Counted from the first letter of the stretch, positions 21,164 to 33,400 are shown. The stretch: 64,000 nt of DNA from Cylindrospermum sp. FACHB-282 (GCF_014697195.1 NZ_JACJRJ010000016.1:53474-117473), one strand, 5' to 3'. Notes: generated by a model from the sequence alone, not told the origin. A program made the numbers and translations.

Positions 21164-21195
21164 GTCTCCCCCCTTGTATCCCTATTTTTCCACTC

Positions 21196-21975
21196 TTGGC
21201 AATGACTGCTGCTAACTCTGTCGAACCAATAATGTCTCCAGAAACAGCGATCGCAGCGCTGTCTTGTGACGATAACCAAATCCGCTATTATGCCGCTTGG
21301 TGGCTAGGCAAGCATAAAGTGCAAGCAGGCTGTGGGGCTTTGTGCGATGCCCTGTTTGATACCAGCTATCGCATTCCATCAGGGGGGTATCCTCTGCGTC
21401 GTCAAGCTGCACGGGCTTTAGGACAACTGAAAAATCCTCAAGCAGTACCAGCATTAATTGCCGCCTTAGAATGTGATGCGGATTTGCGTCTGCGGGAAGC
21501 AGCGATCAGTGCTTTAGCAGCTATTGGAGATCAGCAGGCTGTGACACCAATGCTAAATCTTTTGCAAGAGAGTCATGAACAACCCTATGAAGCCCTGATT
21601 GAAGCATTAGCCACTTTACAAGTTTGGTCAGCTCGTTCTCAAGTTGAGTCTTTTCTCAATCATTCTTCCGAGCGAGTGCAATGTGCAGCTGCTCGATATA
21701 TGTATCTTTTGACTCAGCAGCCCCAATACATTGAACGCATTATCAAAAATCTCAATCATGAGAATATGTATTTACGCTGGGCTGCGATATTTGATTTGGG
21801 CGCAGTTGGTCATCAGCAAGCTATACAGGCAATTTTAGCGGCTAAAGTTCCTAACAGTTTGAAACTATTAAATTTGAAGCGAATGTTAGAAGCAGTTTTG
21901 GATAGTGATGTTTCCCAAAATGAAATATCTCAGTTACTTTTCCAAACAATTGATGATTTGCTAATTCAGCTTTGA
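21196..21975 (+). CDS. pecE: Phycoerythrocyanobilin lyase/isomerase subunit PecE
   Basis: HEAT-like E/F lyase repeats (YYAAWWLGKHKVQ...GGYPLRRQAARALGQLKNPQAVPALIAALE); operon position. Confidence 0.9.
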   Translation: MAMTAANSVEPIMSPETAIAALSCDDNQIRYYAAWWLGKHKVQAGCGALCDALFDTSYRIPSGGYPLRRQAARALGQLKNPQAVPALIAALECDADLRLREAAISALAAIGDQQAVTPMLNLLQESHEQPYEALIEALATLQVWSARSQVESFLNHSSERVQCAAARYMYLLTQQPQYIERIIKNLNHENMYLRWAAIFDLGAVGHQQAIQAILAAKVPNSLKLLNLKRMLEAVLDSDVSQNEISQLLFQTIDDLLIQL

Positions 21976-22086
21976 GATGAGAAATTATAAATTAGGGATT
22001 GGGGACTTGGATATTAGGAGGAATCTTAGTATCTAGCCTCCAATCCCTTTTACAATCAGTTTTTTTTCTACCTACACGATTTAAAT

Positions 22087-22752
22087 ATGCACACACACAA
22101 CTCTCATCATATCGAGCAATTGATTTCACAATTAAACCACGCCTCAACCCCTCAAGATGCGATCGCCGCAATTACTGCTTTGGCTACCAGCGGTATCAAA
22201 GAAGCAACAGTTATCAATGCCTTAATTCAAGCTTTAAGCCATCATCATCCCTCTGTAGGCGCAGCATCTGTCGAAGCTTTGGTGCAATTAGCCCCTGCAA
22301 CTGTAAAAGCCTTAATTGCCGCCTTCGCTGCTTCTAGCGATCAGGGGCTACAAGCTTATATTATTCAGGCTTTAGCACAAATTGGCGACCCAGAAGCGCT
22401 TGATTTGTTAGCTGAAGTTGTGGGCGTCGCAGTAGCCAATCACTGCCAGGGAAACGTCCGCCGCATTGCCGCGCGGGGACTCGGACGGATAGGTAGTACT
22501 TCTAACGACACAGAGGTTATCCGTCGTATCGAAGACAAGCTGACTTGGGCGTTGCTCACCCCTGAGGATTGGGGACTCCGTTACGCAGCTGCGGTTTCTC
22601 TACAAGAAATTGCGACACCAGGGGCTGGCGCAGCCTTACAACAGGCAACAGACCAAGAAGTAGATAAAGTTGTGCTATCTCGGATTGCCACCGCCCTAGC
22701 GGCTTTAAATGTAGTTCATTTCTCCCCATTGCCCCAAATCCCCGCTTCCTGA
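22087..22752 (+). CDS. pecF: Phycoerythrocyanobilin lyase/isomerase subunit PecF
   Basis: HEAT-like repeats; VAVANHCQGNVRRIAARGLGRIG contains the NHC motif linked to PecF isomerase activity. Confidence 0.9.
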   Translation: MHTHNSHHIEQLISQLNHASTPQDAIAAITALATSGIKEATVINALIQALSHHHPSVGAASVEALVQLAPATVKALIAAFAASSDQGLQAYIIQALAQIGDPEALDLLAEVVGVAVANHCQGNVRRIAARGLGRIGSTSNDTEVIRRIEDKLTWALLTPEDWGLRYAAAVSLQEIATPGAGAALQQATDQEVDKVVLSRIATALAALNVVHFSPLPQIPAS

Positions 22753-23337
22753 GATCCCCAATTTCCCCATCTTCCCCCCAGAAGAAAGAATTGTAGACAC
22801 TTAGAGCAATATTTATAAATATAAATTTAACCTTTCTTAACAAAATCTGCGGGGACTGTAAATGCAATGAGAATCTGCAACATATTGTTTTTTCAAGGTT
22901 TTTGCAAAAATTAAAAAAAAATTAACCCAGTTAAATATCCTAGGTAAATGCAACAGTTATGAAGTTTTGTAACAAAGATTTTGGTCTTTTCTCAGGTAGA
23001 CGCCTTGTATGTAAAGGATTTGAGGCATTTCTTATTCCCCCATCTTATTTATTCATAATTTGTAATAAATAAAGGATCTATAGCATTGTATAAACATAAA
23101 CTGGAGGGGTAAAAGAACAGACGAAAGTTAAATGCGGCAATCAATTCGTTAAGGTTTGCCAGTTTCTCATAAAATCACCCCAGATTCTCATATTTCTCAT
23201 TCATCGTAGTGGCAAGGAAATGTGAGACTAACTTGAGAAGCAGTTTGACAGTCTGTTGTCAGCCATTCCAGATTGATAAAAGATTGACAGTTTAAATTCT
23301 GACATCTTTCAACTAAGTAATTAGGAGATTAGAGTCC

Positions 23338-23859
23338 ATGACATTAGATGTATTCACCAAGGTTGTTTCCCAAGCCGACGCTAAAGGCGAATTCCTGAGC
23401 ACCGACCAAATCGACGCTTTGGCAAACGTGGTTAGAGATGGCAACAAGCGCTTAGATGTCGTTAACCGCATCACCAGCAGTGCTTCTGCTATTGTTACCA
23501 ACGCAGCTCGTGCTTTGTTTGAAGAACAGCCCCAACTAATCGCTCCTGGTGGTAACGCTTACACCAACCGTCGTGCAGCTGCTTGTTTGCGCGACCTAGA
23601 AATCATCTTACGCTATGTTACCTACGCTATCTTAGCAGGTGACTCCAGTGTTCTAGATGATCGCGCTCTCAATGGACTGCGTGAAACCTACCAAGCTTTG
23701 GGTACTCCTGGTTCTTCCGTAGCTGTGGGCGTTCAAAAAATGAAGGAAGCAGCGATCTCTATTGCTAACGATCCTAACGGGATCAGCAAGGGCGATTGCA
23801 GCCAATTGATTTCTGAAGTAGCTGGCTACTTTGATCGCGCTGCTGCTGCTGTTGTTTAA
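23338..23859 (+). CDS. cpcB: C-phycocyanin beta subunit
   Basis: [32 protein letters not shown]...[22 protein letters not shown]. Confidence 0.97.
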   Translation: MTLDVFTKVVSQADAKGEFLSTDQIDALANVVRDGNKRLDVVNRITSSASAIVTNAARALFEEQPQLIAPGGNAYTNRRAAACLRDLEIILRYVTYAILAGDSSVLDDRALNGLRETYQALGTPGSSVAVGVQKMKEAAISIANDPNGISKGDCSQLISEVAGYFDRAAAAVV

Positions 23860-23939
23860 TAGCGCTACAGAAAACCCAGAACCTAATTTTTTAGGTGTCT
23901 AGGTGAAAAAATTACGAATTACCAAGGAGATTTGAAATC

Positions 23940-24431
23940 ATGGTTAAAACCCCAATTACCGAAGCTATTGCAGCAGCAGACACCCAAGGACGTTTCTTGG
24001 GCAACACCGAACTTCAAGCTGTTAACGGTCGTTTCGTCCGTGCTGGCGCTAGCTTAGAAGCAGCTCGTGCTTTGACCTCAAACGCTCAACGTTTGATTGA
24101 TGGTGCAACCCAAGCTGTATACCAAAAGTTCCCCTACACCACCCAAACACCTGGGCCTCAGTACGCTGCTGACAGCCGTGGTAAATCCAAGTGTGCCCGT
24201 GACGTTGGTCACTACCTACGCATCATCACCTATAGCTTAGTTGCTGGTGGTACAGGCCCATTGGATGAATACCTGATTGCTGGTTTGGCAGAAATCAACA
24301 GCTCTTTTGAGTTGTCCCCCAGCTGGTACGTAGAAGCTCTGAAGTACATCAAAGCCAATCATGGTTTGGGTGGTCAAGCTGCTAACGAAGCTAACACCTA
24401 CATTGACTACGCAATCAACGCCCTCAGCTAG
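23940..24431 (+). CDS. cpcA: C-phycocyanin alpha subunit
   Basis: [32 protein letters not shown]...[35 protein letters not shown]. Confidence 0.97.
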   Translation: MVKTPITEAIAAADTQGRFLGNTELQAVNGRFVRAGASLEAARALTSNAQRLIDGATQAVYQKFPYTTQTPGPQYAADSRGKSKCARDVGHYLRIITYSLVAGGTGPLDEYLIAGLAEINSSFELSPSWYVEALKYIKANHGLGGQAANEANTYIDYAINALS

Positions 24432-24439
24432 ATAGCGTT

Positions 24440-24503
24440 ATGCCCGGAGAGGGATGCAAGTGTTAGATGGAATCACCTAGCAGTTGGATCTCACTCCGGG
24501 CAT
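24440..24503 (+). terminator. Post-cpcBA hairpin (possible partial terminator / stabiliser)
   Basis: ATGCCCGGAG ... CTCCGGGCAT, followed by cgtttta. Confidence 0.75.
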
Positions 24504-24749
24504 CGTTTTATCTGGGGATTTATGGCAATGCGGTAGATATGAGGTTGCGATTTGAACGCGATCATCAATGATTACCAAATGCGCGGCGAGTTCCGTCGTG
24601 CCTGTGGACAGGGTACTGCTGAGAGTCCCAGTTGAATCAGGAAGATTTGGTTAGCAAATGTTAGCTAAATTGGAACAGATAGATAAAAAGCTTTATTGAG
24701 CGAGCAGTCGGCAAAATTAGCCGAATTGCAAATAAATAGGGGAAAAAAA

Positions 24750-25610
24750 ATGGCCATTACAACAGCAGCATCAAGGCTAGGAACAGAGCCTTTTAGCGAA
24801 GCCCGTCGAGTTGAACTGCGCCCCAACGCCAGCAAAGAAGAAGTTGAACTGGTAATCCGCAGCGTTTATCGGCACGTTTTGGGTAATGACTATATATTGG
24901 CATCAGATCGCCTGATTAGTGCAGAATCACTCCTCCGGGATGGCAACCTGACAGTGCGAGAATTTGTCCGCAGCGTTGCCAAATCAGAACTCTACAAAGC
25001 AAAATTTTTCTACAATAGTTTCCAAACCCGGTTGATCGAACTCAACTACAAACACTTGTTGGGTCGCGCACCATACAATGAGTCTGAGGTGGCTTACCAT
25101 TTAGACTTGTACATTAGCCAAGGGTACGATGCGGAAATAGACTCCTACATCGATTCTCAGGAGTACCAAAACAACTTTGGCGATAATGTTGTACCCTACT
25201 ACCGTGGTTTTGATACTCAACCAGGGCAAGCGATTGCTGGCTTTAACAGGATATTCCGCTTATACCGGGGTTATGCTAATAGCGATAACGCTCAGGTAGA
25301 AGGCAAAAAATCTCGTTTAGCCCAAGAGTTGGCAAGTAACAAATCTTCCTCAATTGTTGGCCCATCTGGTAGCAACGACAATTGGAACTTCCGCGCGTCT
25401 GCGGATATCGCTCCCAAGCAAAATTTAGGTAATGCTGTAGGTGCAGGCGATCGCACTTATCGAATTGAAGTCACTGGCATACGCGGCCCTGGCTACCCCA
25501 GCGTTCGACGTAGCAGCACAGCATTTATCGTACCCTATGAGCGGCTATCTGACAAGATCCAGCAAATTCACCGGCAAGGTGGCAAAATTGTCAGCATTAT
25601 CTCAACCTAA
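24750..25610 (+). CDS. cpcC: Phycocyanin-associated rod linker
   Basis: [31 protein letters not shown] linker domain; ATG at 24750 preferred over ORF-track start 24696. Confidence 0.93.
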   Translation: MAITTAASRLGTEPFSEARRVELRPNASKEEVELVIRSVYRHVLGNDYILASDRLISAESLLRDGNLTVREFVRSVAKSELYKAKFFYNSFQTRLIELNYKHLLGRAPYNESEVAYHLDLYISQGYDAEIDSYIDSQEYQNNFGDNVVPYYRGFDTQPGQAIAGFNRIFRLYRGYANSDNAQVEGKKSRLAQELASNKSSSIVGPSGSNDNWNFRASADIAPKQNLGNAVGAGDRTYRIEVTGIRGPGYPSVRRSSTAFIVPYERLSDKIQQIHRQGGKIVSIIST

Positions 25611-25652
25611 AGTAGTCAGCAATACCCAAAAATTAGAGAGGATATAGTAATA

Positions 25653-25898
25653 ATGTTTGGTCAAACCACACTTGGTGCGGGTAGCGTTTCTTCATCCGCT
25701 AGCCGAATTTTTCGTTACGAAGTTGTAGGCTTGCGGCAAAATTCAGAAACCGACAAGAATAAATACAATATTCGTCGTAGTGGCAGCGTGTTTATCACAG
25801 TGCCTTATAGTCGTTTGAATGAAGAATATCAGCGGATTACCCGTCTAGGCGGCAAAATCGTCAAAATTGAACTGTTGAGTACCCCGGAGGCAAACTAA
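25653..25898 (+). CDS. cpcD: Small rod-capping linker
   Basis: FRYEVVGLRQNSETDKNKYNIRRSGSVFITVPYSRLNEEYQRITRLGGKIVKI. Confidence 0.95.
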   Translation: MFGQTTLGAGSVSSSASRIFRYEVVGLRQNSETDKNKYNIRRSGSVFITVPYSRLNEEYQRITRLGGKIVKIELLSTPEAN

Positions 25899-25908
25899 AG
25901 CCCTGGCA

Positions 25909-26763
25909 ATGATAGAACCCAGTGGGTCAGAATATTCTGCCGAAAACGGTCTACATCTCACACCAGAGCTAGGGTTCGCTGAAGGCGTGCGGGACGCACT
26001 CGCCAATCTGCAATCATCAGATTTAAGTCTCCGCTATTATGCTGCTTGGTGGCTGGGAAAATTCCGGGTTAGTTGCCCAGAGGCTATAGATGGACTGATT
26101 GCAGCCTTAGAAGATGAATCCGACAGAACTGAATTGGGAGGCTATCCACTACGACGCAATGCAGCTAGAGCACTGGGGAAATTAGGCAACACCAAAGCCG
26201 TGCCAGGCTTAATTAAGTGTTTAGAATGTCCTGATTTCTACGTGCGCGAAGCAGCAGCCCAATCTCTGGAAATGCTCCGGGAAAAAACAGCAGTATCAGC
26301 ACTGATAAAACTGCTAGATGGCGGTGTTTCACAGGCAGTGCAAGTACCAGGACGCCCCCACCTAACCCAACCCTATGAAGCAGTCGTAGAAGCCTTGGGT
26401 GCTATTGGTGCAACTGAGGCTATTTCCCTGATTCAGCCTTTCTTAGAGCATCCAGTACCAAGATTGCAGTGTGCCGCAGCCAGAGCAATGTACCAACTTA
26501 CACAAGACCCTGCTTATGGGGAACGCTTAGTGAAAATGTTGGACAACAACGATCTGAAATTGCGCCGTGTTGCTTTAGGGGACTTAGGTGCAATCGGATA
26601 TCTGGCCGCAGCAGAGGCGATCGCTGACACCAAGGCAGAAAATAGCTTCAAACTTCTTGCCCTCAAAGGATTGCTAGAGCATCAACTCACAGATGAGTTA
26701 GATGCCATTGGTGTTTGTGATCATGCAATCCGGATAATGAACCTGATGGATTCACTATTATAG
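25909..26763 (+). CDS. cpcE: Phycocyanobilin lyase subunit CpcE
   Basis: LRYYAAWWLGKFRVSCPEAIDGLIAALEDESDRTELGGYPLRRNAARALGKLG; position after cpcD. Confidence 0.93.
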   Translation: MIEPSGSEYSAENGLHLTPELGFAEGVRDALANLQSSDLSLRYYAAWWLGKFRVSCPEAIDGLIAALEDESDRTELGGYPLRRNAARALGKLGNTKAVPGLIKCLECPDFYVREAAAQSLEMLREKTAVSALIKLLDGGVSQAVQVPGRPHLTQPYEAVVEALGAIGATEAISLIQPFLEHPVPRLQCAAARAMYQLTQDPAYGERLVKMLDNNDLKLRRVALGDLGAIGYLAAAEAIADTKAENSFKLLALKGLLEHQLTDELDAIGVCDHAIRIMNLMDSLL

Positions 26764-26787
26764 TCAGTTGTCATTTAGTTATTAACG

Positions 26788-27000
26788 CAAGTTGCTAGTT
26801 ATCTAGTTAGGGCTGGTAATGGGTAATAGGTAATAGGTAAGTTAATTACCAATCCTCAGTGCCCTTTTTCCCTTTTTCCCAATAAGAGAGACTACAGCCA
26901 TCTAACTAGCAACTTGGGTGATTAGTTAAATGAGCAAAAAACCAATGACTAATGACTAATGACTACTGACTAATGACCATAAGACTGTTGACTAATGACT
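26788..27000. repeat. Composite repeat island between cpcE and cpcF: inverted repeat plus heptamer repeats
   Basis: CAAGTTGCTAGTTA (26788) / TAACTAGCAACTTG (to 26916), with GGTAATAGGTAATA inside and (TAATGAC)n-like units up to the cpcF start. Confidence 0.8.
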
Positions 27001-27597
27001 GACGAACTGATTAGTGTTGTCGCCCTTGCAGATACACCAGCGCGAATGGTGACAGCGGTGCAAAACTTGGCAGCAGCCAAAGATACAGCGGCAATTCCCA
27101 CCTTAATAGCCGTGTTTGGTTATAACAACCCAGCAGCGGCGGCGGTGGCAGTAGCGGCACTAACCGAGTTGGGAGAAAAAGCAGTACCACAACTCATCGC
27201 CCAAATAGATGATTATAACTATGGCGCACGGGCTTATTCGATTCGTACCTTAGCGGCGATCGCTGACCCCCGTGCAATAGATGTCTTAATCACAGCCGCA
27301 GCTACAGACTTTGCCCCCACTGTCCGCCGCGCCGCGGCTAAAGGACTAGGAAAGTTACACTGGCATAAGTTGGGTTTTGCTGAAAGACAAACAGCGTCTC
27401 AGCAAGCTTTGGAAACACTGCTATTCATTTCTCAAGACTCAGATTGGTCGATTCGTTACGCCGCCGTTGTCGGTTTGCAAAGCTTGGCCAAGATAGGCGA
27501 TTTGCAACAACCCATCCGGGATAGACTCAAAGAAATGCTGGCAACTGATGCCGAAAAGGCAGTCCGTGCCCGCGTCCATTTGGCTCAAAGCCAATAG
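26995..27597 (+). CDS. cpcF: Phycocyanobilin lyase subunit CpcF
   Basis: HEAT-like repeats; order cpcBACDEF. Confidence 0.9.
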   Translation: MTDELISVVALADTPARMVTAVQNLAAAKDTAAIPTLIAVFGYNNPAAAAVAVAALTELGEKAVPQLIAQIDDYNYGARAYSIRTLAAIADPRAIDVLITAAATDFAPTVRRAAAKGLGKLHWHKLGFAERQTASQQALETLLFISQDSDWSIRYAAVVGLQSLAKIGDLQQPIRDRLKEMLATDAEKAVRARVHLAQSQ

Positions 27598-27634
27598 ATT
27601 GTTTTATACACAATAAAACAAGGTAAAAGTAAAG

Positions 27635-28474
27635 ATGTCAATACCACTGCTACAATATTCACCCACCACACAGAATCAGCGTGTGGAAGGCTACGAAGTC
27701 CCTAACGAAGATACGCCAACTATCTATCGCTCGTCCGCCGCTACCTCAGATGCAGACATTGATGCCATTATCTGGGCAGGATATCGGCAAATTTTCAGCG
27801 AACACTTGATTATCAAGAGCAATCGCCAACTCGGTCTGGAATCTCAACTGCGAAATCGGGCGATTAACGTCCGGGACTTTATCCGGGGATTGGGTAAGTC
27901 AGAAGTTTACCGCACCCAGGTGGCAGAAACCAACTCCAACTACCGCTTAGTTGATATCACCTTAAAGCGGTTTTTGGGACGCGCTGCCTACAACAAAGAC
28001 GAGGAAATTACCTGGTCAATTGTGATTGGCACAAAAGGGTTACACGGTTTCATCGACGCCTTGTTAGACTCTGACGAGTACCTGGAAAACTTTGGTGATG
28101 ATATCGTACCTTTTCAACGCCGCCGCTTTGGAGACCGCCCCTTTAACTTAGCTAACCCCCGTTATGCAGCATACTGGCGCGATCTCCTAACTCTCCAATA
28201 CCTGGGAGGACGTTCCTTCTATAACGCCCGCACCTCAGGGGATCTGACTACAGAAGATATTCGGCGGGCAATTCCAGCCAATTTCATGGCAATGGCAGGA
28301 AATATCATCACCGGCGAACGTAACTACCAGCGAACCATCGCCTCAGTTACCTCCCAAATCAAAACTCTAGAGATTCCCGATACCTCCCGCGAAGTTACCA
28401 CCCAGCAACCAACAGTGAAACCCACGCCAGTTGCCTTGCCTTATCGTTACCTTCCTGGAAACCGGACAACTTAG
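27635..28474 (+). CDS. cpcG: Phycobilisome rod-core linker CpcG (copy 1)
   Basis: MSIPLLQYSPTTQNQRVEGYEVPNEDTP...LKRFLGRAAYNKDEE PBS linker domain. Confidence 0.93.
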   Translation: MSIPLLQYSPTTQNQRVEGYEVPNEDTPTIYRSSAATSDADIDAIIWAGYRQIFSEHLIIKSNRQLGLESQLRNRAINVRDFIRGLGKSEVYRTQVAETNSNYRLVDITLKRFLGRAAYNKDEEITWSIVIGTKGLHGFIDALLDSDEYLENFGDDIVPFQRRRFGDRPFNLANPRYAAYWRDLLTLQYLGGRSFYNARTSGDLTTEDIRRAIPANFMAMAGNIITGERNYQRTIASVTSQIKTLEIPDTSREVTTQQPTVKPTPVALPYRYLPGNRTT

Positions 28475-28475
28475 G

Positions 28476-28560
28476 GAATAGTCATTAGTCATTAGTCATT
28501 AGCAATAACACCAATGACAAGTAACAAATGACCAATCACAACTCACAACACCCCTGAACT
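28476..28560. repeat. Heptamer repeat (GTCATTA)n and derivatives between cpcG copies
   Basis: gtcattagtcattagtcattagcaataacaccaatgacaagtaacaaatgaccaatcac. Confidence 0.75.
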
Positions 28561-29304
28561 ATGTCAATCCCTTTACTAGATTACAAACCCAGTTCCCAAA
28601 ACCAGCGCGTCCCTGGTTACGAAGTACCTAACGAAGACACCCCCAGACCTTACCGCATAGAAGACTATGCTTTTGGTGGGGAAGTCCAAGAATTAATTTG
28701 GGCTGCCTATAGGCAAGTTTTTAGCGAACACGTCATCCTGAAATTCTACCGCCAGGGAAACTTAGAATCCCAGTTGAAGAATAAAGCCATTACTGTGCGC
28801 GACTTCATTCGGGGTTTGGCCAAGTCTGAGGCGTTCCAAAGTTTGGTGATTAAGACAAACTCCAACTACCGCCTTGTGGAACTTGCCCTGAAGCGGTTTT
28901 TAGGTCGTGCGCCTTACAACAAAGACGAAGAAATTTCTTGGTCAATCAAAATTGCTACCCTTGGTTGGGGTGGTTTTATTGATGCTTTGCTAGATTCTGA
29001 GGAGTATCAAACCAACTTTGGCGAGAATATAGTTCCCTACCAACGGCGGCGGTATAAAGATCGGCCTTTTAATCTGGTGACACCCCGCTATGGCAACTAC
29101 TGGCGCGACAAGCTAGAAAGTGAGCGCTATAAGACAGGAGATATCAAGAACTTCTTGGAATTAGCTAGTTCCATCGAGATCAAGACACTTGTCTATACAA
29201 CAGTTAACACTGCAAACATTACAATTCCTGACACCACGAGGGAGACGAAGCCAAAAGGTATTCCTGTTTCCATCAATACCAGTGCTAATTTCCCTGTGCG
29301 CTAA
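28561..29304 (+). CDS. cpcG: Phycobilisome rod-core linker CpcG (copy 2)
   Basis: MSIPLLDYKPSSQNQRVPGYEVPNEDTPRPYR; linker domain. Confidence 0.93.
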   Translation: MSIPLLDYKPSSQNQRVPGYEVPNEDTPRPYRIEDYAFGGEVQELIWAAYRQVFSEHVILKFYRQGNLESQLKNKAITVRDFIRGLAKSEAFQSLVIKTNSNYRLVELALKRFLGRAPYNKDEEISWSIKIATLGWGGFIDALLDSEEYQTNFGENIVPYQRRRYKDRPFNLVTPRYGNYWRDKLESERYKTGDIKNFLELASSIEIKTLVYTTVNTANITIPDTTRETKPKGIPVSINTSANFPVR

Positions 29305-29446
29305 ATAGGAGGAATTCGTTAGAAACTAGTTCTGGCGACTAACCTAATGCGGGACAATATGAATGAGCAGTTTGAGGAATCAAGCCTCGTTCAGTTTTCA
29401 CTAGCTAGCTCTTTGTTTAATTTGTTAATAAGAGGAACAACGCAGC

Positions 29447-30214
29447 ATGGCACTGCCATTACTTGAATACAAACCAAGCAGTCAGAATCACCGGGTCAAA
29501 AGCTTCGGCGTTGCTGACCAAAATGAAAATACTCCGTATATCTACCGTATAGAAGATGTTAGTTCTTACACTGACATTCAAAGCATAATTTGGGCTGGTT
29601 ATCGCCAAATTTTCAGCGAACATGAGATTCTCAAATTCAACCGCCAAGGTACTCTAGAATCTCAACTAAAAAATGGCTCTTTGTCGGTGCGGGACTTCAT
29701 CAGAGGTTTGGCTAAATCTGAAGCGTTCTATCGTTTAGTTGTCTCGGTTAACAACAACTACCGCTTAGTAGACATTACTCTCAAGCGCTTGTTGGGTCGT
29801 TCGTCTTACAACAAAGACGAAGAAATTACCTGGTCAATTGTGATTGGTACTAAGGGTTTTAGCGGCTTTGTTGATGCCATCATAGACAGCGAAGAGTACA
29901 CCCAAAGCTTTGGTGACAATACTGTACCCTACCAGCGCAAACGCTTAGAAGGTCGTCCCTTCAACTTGGTAACTCCCCGCTATGGCGAAGACTTCCAAGA
30001 AAAAGAAGGTACCGTCAAGACCGATTGGCGCTTCACCTTGGATAAATTCTACAGCCGTAAAGCTAAGGAAAAGCGACTGGCAGAAGGCGATCCTGGCAAG
30101 TATGCGGATCTAGCAGCCGAACTCTCTGGCAAGGGTAACTACGCACAAAAGCTATCTGCATTTGATATCGATTATCTCAGTGCAGTGCCTTACCGTGGTG
30201 GTAGCAGACGCTAA
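29447..30214 (+). CDS. cpcG: Phycobilisome rod-core linker CpcG (copy 3)
   Basis: [34 protein letters not shown]; linker domain. Confidence 0.93.
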   Translation: MALPLLEYKPSSQNHRVKSFGVADQNENTPYIYRIEDVSSYTDIQSIIWAGYRQIFSEHEILKFNRQGTLESQLKNGSLSVRDFIRGLAKSEAFYRLVVSVNNNYRLVDITLKRLLGRSSYNKDEEITWSIVIGTKGFSGFVDAIIDSEEYTQSFGDNTVPYQRKRLEGRPFNLVTPRYGEDFQEKEGTVKTDWRFTLDKFYSRKAKEKRLAEGDPGKYADLAAELSGKGNYAQKLSAFDIDYLSAVPYRGGSRR

Positions 30215-30432
30215 GATTTAAAATCTGATTACCGATAATTTTATACTGGGTCTGGTTTTTGCGTTGATATGACGACAGGTTTGCAGGTTTTCTGTTAGCT
30301 GGGCGTTATATTAAGTGGAGACTAGACCTAGTTGTTTTTTACATAGCAATCCTATTTAAATTTGTAAGAGTTTATTTTGTAAGGCTGACAGGCTTTATTC
30401 GCTTTCACCCATGATTTAAGACTGCTATAGAG

Positions 30433-33400
30433 TTAGCCATTGATTTGTTGTAATTGTTTGATCCTTTCTATCAAGAGACGAACTTGAGCAGGTTTGTTAC
30501 GAAACCAGTCTGTTGACCAAATTCGGTGAATTTTCCAACCTAGCCTTTCAAGCACCTGTTGTCTGAGGCGATCGCGATCTCTTGCAGTAGGTGAGCTATG
30601 GTAAGATGCACCATCACACTCAATTCCCAGCAAAAACTCACCAGGGCGATTATTATTAACTACAGCTAGGTCAATCCGGTATCCTGAGCATCCAACTTGG
30701 GTGCGGATAGTGTATCCTTGCTGGATTAAGCTACGGTAAACATCTTCTTCAAATGGCGAATCAAAGTGAAGCTTATCTGTGTACGAGTTGCCTTGTAGTC
30801 GTTCTCCACCACTCGCTGCATACTCTAAGTAATCACGCAGTGCTTCTACGCCTTTGCTTTTGGCGCGTGTTGTGTCGATGTCTCCAGCTTGTATAGAAGA
30901 AACCAGTGTAATCTTACTTTTTGCCCGCGTCACAGCTACGTTGAGCCGTCGTTCTCCACCTTGCCGATTCAGGGGGCCAAAGTTGAGAGAAAGCTTGCCT
31001 TGATCATCACGAGCATAGCCAACACTGAGTAAAATCACATCTCGTTCATCACCCTGAACGTTTTCCAGCGCTTTGAGAAAAAACTGAGGTGAGTTATCGC
31101 TGCAAAACGTCTCCAGATTAGGATATTCTTTTCCCAAAATCTCAATTTGCTCCTGAATGGCATCTGCTTGGGCTTCGCTAAAGGCAATAATACCAAGGGA
31201 TTTTTCGGGAAACCGTTGAAAATGCTCCAAGGCCAACTCAGCAACTACTTCTGCCTCGCGTCGATTATCTCTGCGTCTACCGCGATCGTAAACACCGTCA
31301 GAAACGTGCTTAAACCATACTCCCAAATCTGGATTTTGAACTGGGTTTGGAAATGTAACTAGTTCAGAGTTATAAAAGTGACGGTTGGAGAAAGCTATCA
31401 AACGCTCATCTTGACTGCGGTAGTGCCATTTCAGCGTGCGTCCAAACATAAAATTTGAACATTCATCCAAAACACTCTCATAGCTTGCATCATCCTCATC
31501 ATCAACATCTTCTTCACTATCTCCGGTTGAAAAGAATGATGTGGGGGGAAGCTGCTTATTGTCTCCAATCACAATAACTTGATTAGAACGGATAATCGAA
31601 GGAACAACATCCTCCGTGCGAAGCTGAGATGCTTCATCAAAGATGAGAACATCAAAATGAACTACATCTGGATTGATATATTGGCTCACCGAAAGCGGAC
31701 TCATCATCCAGCAAGGCTTTAAGGCTTTAACTAAATTTGGTATCCCCTTTTGTGTATCGTTGAGAAGTTTACGGACAGGCAAATGTTGTCTTTTTTTAGT
31801 CGCTTCCCTTTTTAGCCTTGGCAACTCAGCTAGAGCTACTGATGTCTTTTCCCAGTTTTGCCAGCGTTGTACATGAACCTGTTTTAGACGTTCTTTAGCA
31901 GCATCTAGTTGGTTATAGTCGAGTTTAGAAAACTCCTTTATTTGCCGTTCATGTACTTCAACGTTAAAGTTTTTCAACTCAGGCTTTCTTGCGAGAATAG
32001 CATCAAGGCATATTTGATAAATTCGGTTTTCTAAAACTGGAAACCATTGCTCTGGTTTAATTTTATTATCACGTAAAGCATCCAAAAACTTATTATTTGC
32101 CAGACTTTCAAGTTTCTGGTAAGTTTCTTTATAGGTCAGCCATTCTTGAAAATAAGGCAGTTCAGATTGAGCCAAGTTTAAGAAGCTTTTTAGTTCGACA
32201 AAAGTAATTTGATTACGAGGTAGATAAGAATCTGTGATGTCATTTTCATCAAAGTGCGATAATAGAAAATCTAATCCTTTCCTAATATCGTTATAGACTG
32301 ACTCATATTTCTTGACTAATTCAGTCAGTTCGCGCCGTTTAGAAGGAAAATTTATCACGCTCTGGACGGAATCAGCAGAAAGCGAATACTTTTGTAAGCC
32401 AATCAACCAATTTAAAGCTTGTTCAATTTCTTTTAACTCTGCTTCACTAGAAAAATCTGGATTAAATAGAAAACCAAAAATCTGACGAGCGGGGTAGTCG
32501 ATTTGACGCAGCTTGTTTTGCAAAGACTCAATAGAATTAGGTTTACTGCCACCAAAAATGTTAAATAGCTTTAAAAGCTGGCTCAGTAAGTCTTGGCTTT
32601 CTTGCGATCGCTTATTTTTTTCAATTTCTCGAACATCTTTTTTCAGATTAGTAAAAGCATCTTGAGCAATTGCTATATCTACTTTTACCCATTTTTCTGG
32701 TAAATTCAATGGAGCTTTTAATATATGCAGCAGGGCTGGATAACACTTATCTAGAGAATCTAAATTCAATAAAGGTTGAACTTGGAGAATCCCCTGTAAT
32801 TCTTGATTAATCTTTTGGGCTGAAAAAATTGCTTGCTGAAATTCCTCTATTTGTTCTTTAATTTGCAATTCCATCTCAAAGGAATAAGAATCTAGAGAAC
32901 TTTTTGCCCAAATAGTTGTTTTTTCTCCTTTAAAAAAAGGTAGGAATTGCGCTAGTTTGTTTAATAAATCTTTTGCTTCTTCTAATCTACTAGGATTCCA
33001 TTGGCTAAAGTTGGAAAATATGACATTGAGGCTGGGAATTGCTTCGCGTTCTTTTTTCAAAAGCTCACCAAATATCTCAAACGGTGATTTATCTAGAGGT
33101 TTTTCTTTAGCGTGTAAACTCGTGAGATAGGAATTTAGCGATTGACGACTAGAAACAAGCCGCTCAAAGAAAAGGTGATTATCTTCTGCCCCATAAATTT
33201 GTTTAACATATTCAATAGTTTTCGATAAATTATTTACAAGTGCTCGTTTATCTGTTGTTCCACTATGGTGAAGATTAAGGCACACATGATCTAAACCAGA
33301 TTCAGCCATGCGTTTATAAACCACACTCAGCGCTGTCTCTTTTTCTGCAACTAATAAAACTGATTTACCAGCGCCAATCAGTTCAGCAATCATATTTACA

